From WVXT01 sp964403285 (GTDB taxonomy: Bacteria; UBA6262; WVXT01), in the NCBI GenBank assembly GCA_964403285.1, contig CAYOFG010000004.1:17382-81381 (forward strand): a stretch of 64,000 nt of DNA, written 5' to 3'. Of the stretch, positions 59,127 to 64,000 are shown one piece after another. Below the pieces are notes generated by a model. The model was given only the letters and a program-made list of their open reading frames with translations, searched no databases and had not been told where the DNA came from. How positions within the stretch are numbered: position 1 is the stretch's first letter; every line of letters begins with the position of its first letter. The position numbers and the translations under genes are program-made.

Positions 59127-60080
59127 ATGAAAGAGAAGATTTTTCTTCTTTTATTCTTGGTCTTGTGTGTAACTACAGTCCCTGCTTTTGCCGAACTGGA
59201 GGTCTCAGGATTTGTCGATGTTCTTGGTCAAGGTCAACAAGGAGAGAACACAACATTTGGCATGGGTCCATTTGAGATTGATTTCGCTTCTGAATTTTCT
59301 TCCAAGGTCTCTTTTGAAGGTGCAGTTGTGGTGGAGGGAGGAGAAGTAGGTCTGGGGCAAACGCTGGTCGATTTCAAGTTGTTGAATGAAGACAGGTTAG
59401 GAGTACAGGTTGGTCTACTGGATGTGCCCTTTGGAATCGATTATCGGGTCTTCGCCACTCCCGACAGAAAACTGGTTACACCACCACTAGTTACTGAACT
59501 GATGATGGATGGTGGTTGGGGCGATGTAGGAGTGAATCTCCACGGAGCTGTATCTCTATTGAATTATAATTTATATGTTGTTAATGGAATGGGTGAGGAT
59601 GGTGATGTTCCTGTTAACCAAATAACAGACAACAATAGTGCCAAAACCGCGGGTGGCCGTATCGGAGTCTTGCCCATAAAAGACCTTGAGCTCGGCTTTT
59701 CTTATGTCCAGGGCCCTTATCTGGATGGCACAGCTGATGAGGCACTTTCAAGAATCGGAGGAGATATTCAATTTGTTTATGAGCGATTGCAGATAAAGGG
59801 AGAATTTGTTAGGGGGGAGGAAGAAGTACCTGGCGGCACTGATAATGAACATCAGGGATATTACATCCAGCTACTTGGTGAAGCAACAGAAAAGGTTTAC
59901 GCAGTAACTCGCTTTGGCTATTGGAAACCTAAAGGAGGTGATAGAGTAACCAGAATCACTATAGGATTGGGATATGACCTCATAGAAAATGTCTCTCTAA
60001 GGAGCGAATACCAGATAAATGATGAGACACCCAGTGTGGATAATAATCTATTTTCTGTGCAGGCGATATTAAGTTTCTAA
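59127..60080 (+). CDS. Outer-membrane beta-barrel porin-like protein
   Basis: 317 residues. A signal peptide (MKEKIFLLLFLVLCVTT) is cut near AFA-ELEV. The mature part is rich in alternating beta strands with Gly and aromatic residues, and the C-terminus is QAILSF, a typical outer-membrane barrel end in Phe. There is a GGGAGGTGA site. Directly after nikR, with a candidate NikR box, it may be a nickel-permeable porin. I do not recognise a named family. Confidence 0.75.
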   Translation: MKEKIFLLLFLVLCVTTVPAFAELEVSGFVDVLGQGQQGENTTFGMGPFEIDFASEFSSKVSFEGAVVVEGGEVGLGQTLVDFKLLNEDRLGVQVGLLDVPFGIDYRVFATPDRKLVTPPLVTELMMDGGWGDVGVNLHGAVSLLNYNLYVVNGMGEDGDVPVNQITDNNSAKTAGGRIGVLPIKDLELGFSYVQGPYLDGTADEALSRIGGDIQFVYERLQIKGEFVRGEEEVPGGTDNEHQGYYIQLLGEATEKVYAVTRFGYWKPKGGDRVTRITIGLGYDLIENVSLRSEYQINDETPSVDNNLFSVQAILSF

Positions 60081-60126
60081 AAGATATTGTAAAATTTAAT
60101 GGGGGACTTAGGATGGTTTTTAGCCA

Positions 60127-60181
60127 GGAGTAGCAGAGCTTGCTCTGCGTTAGCTAATCGCGAAACAAGTTTCGCTACTCC
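60127..60181. repeat. Palindromic repeat, GGAGTAGC...GCTACTCC family
   Basis: The outer arms GGAGTAGC and GCTACTCC enclose GCAGAGC/GCTCTGC and GCGAAAC/GTTTCGC hairpins. A weak promoter (TTGACG 60209, TAAATC 60232) follows it. Confidence 0.8.
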
Positions 60182-60270
60182 AAAAGATAAAAAAGTTCCC
60201 CTAACTTCTTGACGCTAAGCTTCTAAAAAATTAAATCTTGCGTAAAATTAAGAAAGGGGGTATAATAACA

Positions 60271-61050
60271 ATGAGAAAAATAATGCTACTAAGAAGTCTG
60301 GTTTTCACAATTCTGTTTCTAATTGGTAATTTTGGTGTCTCCAGGGCCCATTTCGGGATGATAATTCCATCTGATGATATGGTTACCAAAGCCGACAACA
60401 AGAACATCACTTTGAAAGTTATGTTTATCCATCCGATGGAAGGAGATTATATGAACATGGAGAAACCTAGCCAGTTCGGGGTAATGGTTATGGGAAAAAA
60501 ACAAAATTTACTGAACACCCTAAAGGAAAATAAGGTAAAGGGCCTTTCCACCTGGGAAACTACTTACAAAATCACGCGTCCGGGTGACCACATATTTTAC
60601 GTGGAGCCTAAACCCTACTGGGAACCAGCAGAAGATTGTTTTATTGTTCATTATACCAAAGTAATTGTAAATTCACTGGGTATGGAAGAAGGCTGGGATG
60701 AAGGAGTTGGCTTAAAAACAGAAATCATTCCATTAACCAGGCCTTACGGACTCTGGGCGGGAAATGTTTTTCAAGGGATTGTAAAAGTTAATGGGAAACC
60801 CGTGTCTTACGCAGAGGTAGAAGTTGAGTATTACAATGAGGACGGGAAGGTTAAATGGCCTGCTGACCCGATGATTACACAGGTTGTTAAAGCTGACCAG
60901 AATGGCGTGTTTACCTATGCTATGCCCAGAGCCGGCTGGTGGGGATTTGCTGCTCTCAATGAGGATGAAAAAAAAATAAAGTATAAAGGCGAGGACAAAT
61001 CGGTGGAGATAGGCGCTGTGCTTTGGATCAGGACACATGACATGAAATAA
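60271..61050 (+). CDS. nikK: Periplasmic nickel-uptake protein (DUF4198, NikK-like)
   Basis: 259 residues from ATG 60271, which has a GAAAGGGGG site. The signal peptide ends near GVSRA-HFGM, so the mature protein would begin with His. The DUF4198 domain has GDHIFYVEPKPYWEP and a later beta domain with VKVNGKPVSYAEVEVEYYNE. Family members occur next to nickel ECF transporters (NikMNQO). It heads the transporter genes. Confidence 0.85.
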   Translation: MRKIMLLRSLVFTILFLIGNFGVSRAHFGMIIPSDDMVTKADNKNITLKVMFIHPMEGDYMNMEKPSQFGVMVMGKKQNLLNTLKENKVKGLSTWETTYKITRPGDHIFYVEPKPYWEPAEDCFIVHYTKVIVNSLGMEEGWDEGVGLKTEIIPLTRPYGLWAGNVFQGIVKVNGKPVSYAEVEVEYYNEDGKVKWPADPMITQVVKADQNGVFTYAMPRAGWWGFAALNEDEKKIKYKGEDKSVEIGAVLWIRTHDMK

Positions 61051-61080
61051 GAAACAGAGTCTGTTTCCGGGGCATTTACT

Positions 61081-61136
61081 GTAGGGGTTCAATTCATCGA
61101 ACCCGCAGAAACGGTCTCAATAAATTGAGCCCCTAC
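61081..61136. repeat. Palindromic repeat, GTAGGGG...CCCCTAC family
   Basis: The outer arms GTAGGGG (61081-61087) and CCCCTAC (61130-61136) enclose GGTTCAATTCATCGAACC and a TCTCAATAAATTGAG stem. It is a relative of the one at 5086. Confidence 0.75.
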
Positions 61137-61158
61137 AACGTTATAAAAAGGAGAATTT

Positions 61159-61770
61159 ATGCATATTTCTGAAGGTGTACTTTCCGCTCCTGTCCTGGTG
61201 ACCGGTGTGATACTTACTATTGGTGGTGTTTCTCTGGGACTTAAGAAAATGGATTACGAAAAAATTCCCGAGGTAGCGGTGTTGACTTCCGCTTTTTTTG
61301 TAGCCTCGCTCATCCACGTCCCTATCGGTCCGTCGAGCGCCCACTTAGTTCTGAACGGTCTTATAGGTTTGTTGCTCGGCTGGCCAGCCTTTTCGGCAAT
61401 TCTCGTTGGACTGAGCCTTCAGGCGCTCCTTTTCCAGTTCGGCGGAATTACATCCTTGGGAGTTAATACCTTTAACATGGCGTTTCCAGCAATAGTGAGT
61501 TTTTACTTTTTCCGAATCTTCAACAGAAGATATAATCGCTATGTACTTGTGTCTTCTGGCTTTCTGTGTGGTGTAGTTGGTATCCTGGGAAGTGCCTTAC
61601 TTGTAGCCCTCAGTCTGGTAGCTACAGGAGAGGCATTCCTGACAGCAGCAAAACTGATTGTAATTGCTCATTTACCAGTTATGATTATTGAGGGGGTGAT
61701 AACTGCCACGGCAGTTGTTTCTCTAAATAAAGTAAGACCGGAACTCTTGACGAGAAAGGTAAAAATTTGA
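61159..61770 (+). CDS. nikM: Nickel ECF transporter substrate subunit (NikM/CbiM)
   Basis: 203 residues with six or seven spans. The N-terminus MHISEGVLSAPVLV carries His2, which with the amino end binds the metal in NikM/CbiM structures, and the second site lies in the HVPIGPSSAHLVLNG region. GGITSLGVNTFNMA is conserved. CbiM for cobalt is nearly identical in motif, but context favours nickel. Confidence 0.9.
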   Translation: MHISEGVLSAPVLVTGVILTIGGVSLGLKKMDYEKIPEVAVLTSAFFVASLIHVPIGPSSAHLVLNGLIGLLLGWPAFSAILVGLSLQALLFQFGGITSLGVNTFNMAFPAIVSFYFFRIFNRRYNRYVLVSSGFLCGVVGILGSALLVALSLVATGEAFLTAAKLIVIAHLPVMIIEGVITATAVVSLNKVRPELLTRKVKI

Positions 61771-61805
61771 ATTCTCTGCGAGGTAATATTATAGGAGGAA
61801 TGGGC

Positions 61806-62414
61806 ATGGATACAATGAAAAGTATCTTAATCGGGCTAGTTCTTCTGATATTGCTTTCCAGCAATGGTCTGGCCCATAAAGTAAACCTGTTTGCTTATGC
61901 TGAGAATGGCATGGTCTACACGGAAAGTTATTTCAGTGATGGAAGGAAGGTAATCGATTCAACGGTAGAGGTCTTTGATGCCCAAAATAATGAATTGCTA
62001 CTTACAGGTAGAACTGATAAGAACGGTGAATTTTCCTTCAAAATACCCGAAGCCACTGGTCTACGCATAGTGCTGACTGCCAGTATGGGTCACAAGAATG
62101 AATACTTGCTCAGCGAAGATGAAGTGAGGGATGCGATTGGCATAGCAAAACTACCAGAAAAGGCACCTCCTGAGAAAATGGAAACAGAGAAAAGGCAGGC
62201 ACCGCCGGAAAGAGCGACTCAAATTTATGATGACCGGTTGGAACTCCTCATGGAGAGGATAGTAGAAGAGAAGGCCGCTCCTATAATGAAGAAACTCTTA
62301 AAAATTGAAGAGCAGATGCAAAAACCCTCTCTTCAGGATATCATTGGCGGCCTGGGCTATATAATTGGGCTTATGGGCATAGGAATCTACTTTAAATATA
62401 AATCAAAACGTTGA
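61806..62414 (+). CDS. nikL: NikL-like transporter accessory protein
   Basis: 202 residues from ATG 61806, seven bases after AGGAGG; earlier starts are in frame from 61767. The signal peptide ends at SSNGLA-HKVNLFAY, again exposing His at the mature N-terminus. A carboxypeptidase-regulatory-like beta domain (DAQNNELLLTGRTDKNGEFSF) follows, then a linker rich in Pro/Glu and a C-terminal span (about 180-197). This replaces NikN in some nickel transporters. Confidence 0.8.
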   Translation: MDTMKSILIGLVLLILLSSNGLAHKVNLFAYAENGMVYTESYFSDGRKVIDSTVEVFDAQNNELLLTGRTDKNGEFSFKIPEATGLRIVLTASMGHKNEYLLSEDEVRDAIGIAKLPEKAPPEKMETEKRQAPPERATQIYDDRLELLMERIVEEKAAPIMKKLLKIEEQMQKPSLQDIIGGLGYIIGLMGIGIYFKYKSKR

Positions 62415-62435
62415 TAAATTTGGAGAAACAACCTT

Positions 62436-63209
62436 ATGCATCTTGAAGAATTTGCCGAGGGAAAATCCTTTATTCATTCTTTAGACCCAAGAATTAAACT
62501 GATAAGTTTTTTTCCTTTTATCGTCATAGTGGCGATAGCCAGAGGATTGACTGTCCCTTCTATTTCCCTTATGGCAAGCGTCATTCTCATCTCATTTGCC
62601 CGACTCCATATGAGGCCACTGTTGGAAAGACTCCTGGCAGTTAACCTGTTCATCCTTTTTCTCTGGCTCATATTGCCATTCAGCGTTGAAGGTGAAAGCA
62701 TATTTACCATCGGTCCTTTAACGGCAACCTCCGAAGGGATCTCTTACGCGCTCACCATAACGCTTAAGGCTAACGCCATCGTACTGGCAACAATTGCTCT
62801 CGTTGCTACTATACCTATTTTTCGGCTTGTACACGCTCTGAGGCATTTGAAAGTTCCTGAAAAACTGGTAAGTCTTTTCTTTTTCTGTTATCGTTACATA
62901 AGCGTCTTACACGAAGACTATTCTGCGTTACACAACGCAATGAAAATGAGGGCATTTAAGCCTGCTACCAATGTTCATACCTATCGCAGTTATGCCTATC
63001 TTGTAGGTGTGCTTGTACTGAAAAGTTACGAGCATTCGGAAAAAGTGTATCAGGCTATGCTCTGTCGAGGTTTTAGAGGAAAGTTTCCTTTACTTGACCA
63101 TTTTACTCATATAACCAGGAAAGATTTTATTTTCTTTGTTTCCATGATCTTTGTCGCCGCGTGTCTGGTGACATTGGAAGTAGGCAAGTATTTCTGGGGG
63201 TTGCCATGA
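62436..63209 (+). CDS. nikQ: ECF transporter T component (NikQ/CbiQ)
   Basis: 257 residues, five to six spans. The two Ala-Arg-Gly signatures that couple to the ATPase are seen: KMRAFKP and MLCRGFRGKFP. It begins with LEEFAEGKSFIHSLDPRIK, typical of CbiQ. The stop overlaps the nikO start (ATGA). Confidence 0.9.
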   Translation: MHLEEFAEGKSFIHSLDPRIKLISFFPFIVIVAIARGLTVPSISLMASVILISFARLHMRPLLERLLAVNLFILFLWLILPFSVEGESIFTIGPLTATSEGISYALTITLKANAIVLATIALVATIPIFRLVHALRHLKVPEKLVSLFFFCYRYISVLHEDYSALHNAMKMRAFKPATNVHTYRSYAYLVGVLVLKSYEHSEKVYQAMLCRGFRGKFPLLDHFTHITRKDFIFFVSMIFVAACLVTLEVGKYFWGLP

Positions 63210-63847
63210 TAAAAATACAAAAACTTAGATTTGCGTATCCCGGAGATAAGTTGGTGTTTAATGACCTTGATTTTCTATATGAAAAGGAGCAGAAAATAGG
63301 TATTGTTGGGCCTAACGGTTCGGGCAAGACGACACTTTTTTATCTTATTATGGGTTTATTAAAGCCCCAAGAGGGTGAAATTGAAATCTTTAATAAGGTT
63401 CGCCAAACAGAGAAGGATTTTGAAGATGTGAGAAGAAAAATAGGCTTCCTTTTCCAGAATCCTGACCACCAATTGTTTTGTCCCACCGTGGCCGAGGACA
63501 TTGCTTTTGGGCCGCTAAATCTGGGGAAAACACATAAGGAAGCCAGGGAAATAGTTAGTAGAATATCCAAATTGTTAGGTCTGGAAAAATATGTGGATAG
63601 GGCATCCTATAAACTATCCTGGGGAGAGAAACGGCTTGTCTGCATGGCTACGGTGCTCGCTATGGAGCCGGAGGTTCTTCTCTTGGATGAACCCACCGCG
63701 GGATTGGATGAACGTTCCACTCACAAGGTGCTCAACTATCTCAAACAGGATGGTCCCTCTTTCATAATCGCTTCCCATGATATGAATTTCTTGAAAACGC
63801 TTACCGATAAAATTTACCTCCTAAACGATGGAAAAATTCTCTATTGA
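63206..63847 (+). CDS. nikO: ECF transporter ATPase (NikO/CbiO)
   Basis: 213 residues from ATG 63206. Walker A is GPNGSGKTT, the Q-loop is FQNPDHQLF, Walker B is VLLLDEPTAGLD and the H-loop is IASHD. The signature is LSWGEKR, with Trp in place of the first Gly of LSGGQ/E. The single ATPase would act as a homodimer. The protein is shorter than the 270 residues usual for CbiO, without a C-terminal extension. Confidence 0.9.
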   Translation: MIKIQKLRFAYPGDKLVFNDLDFLYEKEQKIGIVGPNGSGKTTLFYLIMGLLKPQEGEIEIFNKVRQTEKDFEDVRRKIGFLFQNPDHQLFCPTVAEDIAFGPLNLGKTHKEAREIVSRISKLLGLEKYVDRASYKLSWGEKRLVCMATVLAMEPEVLLLDEPTAGLDERSTHKVLNYLKQDGPSFIIASHDMNFLKTLTDKIYLLNDGKILY

Positions 63848-64000
63848 GAAAAAGTAGCCTGTCCCCTTTTCCTTTTTTTACTTGATATTTTAATCATTTT
63901 TTATTATCATCAAATAAAACATTCCTCTCCTCTCAGGAAACCTCATGAAAAAAGTAGCCTGTTGTTAATGCTCACTAATTAGGTAACTCTTTTGGTATAA
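63848..64000. other. Intergenic end of window
   Basis: Direct repeat AAAAAGTAGCCTGT at 63849-63862 and 63949-63962, flanking an AT-rich stretch with CTTGATATTTTAATC. It is probably one half each of a REP-like element. No gene start is convincing. Confidence 0.45.

Noticed and set aside
1..64000. CRISPR array, prophage, or insertion sequence with transposase
   Set aside because: No regular repeat-spacer array, no phage structural genes and no transposase ORF were seen; repeats are dispersed palindromes only.

Overview
The window is a gene-dense stretch of a low-to-medium GC bacterial chromosome. Almost every gene is on the + strand. The gene set points to an anaerobic, diderm, motile bacterium that runs the Wood-Ljungdahl (acetyl-CoA) pathway. 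Evidence for this is a predicted outer-membrane beta-barrel protein, FlbD/MotA/MotB, complete methyl and carbonyl branches, a membrane [NiFe] hydrogenase with Mrp-type antiporter subunits, and nickel uptake. Many dispersed palindromic repeats and mixed gene affinities suggest an uncultivated lineage such as Omnitrophota, Aerophobota or a relative. That placement is an inference that I cannot test here.

Layout. 0-3.5 kb: the 3' part of a long coiled-coil protein, then the stator operon flbD-motA-motB. 3.5-14.8 kb: housekeeping genes, namely a 58-residue membrane peptide, rplM-rpsI, sppA and a Yip1-like gene, argC-argJ, tsaC-phosphatase-glyA, a WecA/TagO-type transferase, wecB, and two small genes. 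14.9-29.8 kb: a one-carbon region opened by a Rex operator: panE, fhs, a free-standing lipoyl domain, metV, lpdA, lipB, lipA, metF, fchA, folD, yjbQ, an HPS-RraA fusion, a core methionine synthase, pabB and pabC. 30-44.5 kb: the carbonyl branch: cooC, cooS, cooF, a flavin oxidoreductase, acsB, an ACT protein, acsC, acsV, a second cooC, acsD, acsE and a formate channel, ending with rex. 45.2-58.5 kb: a second Rex operator and a long operon for a HydB/HydG-like electron-input pair, a group 4 [NiFe] hydrogenase, two antiporter-type subunits plus MnhB-G, a hydrogenase protease and HypA. 58.6-63.8 kb: nikR with a self-directed NikR box, a porin-like gene with a second candidate box, and nikK-nikM-nikL-nikQ-nikO.

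The parts fit one economy. Folate genes feed the methyl branch. CO dehydrogenase/acetyl-CoA synthase and the hydrogenase need nickel, which the NikR-controlled uptake genes supply. Rex, a sensor of the NADH/NAD+ ratio, has operators at the head of both the methyl-branch operon and the hydrogenase operon. No formate dehydrogenase lies in the window, but a formate channel does.

The most interesting observations are: a lipoyl carrier, its dehydrogenase and lipoate-making enzymes inside the methyl branch without glycine decarboxylase; a FolD whose catalytic Lys54 is Gln beside a separate cyclohydrolase; the Rex and NikR circuits readable directly from operators; a hydrogenase with an NAD(P)H-type input module and one antiporter subunit lacking the key glutamate; and a layered set of nested palindromic repeats. 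No tRNA, rRNA, CRISPR array or transposase was seen.
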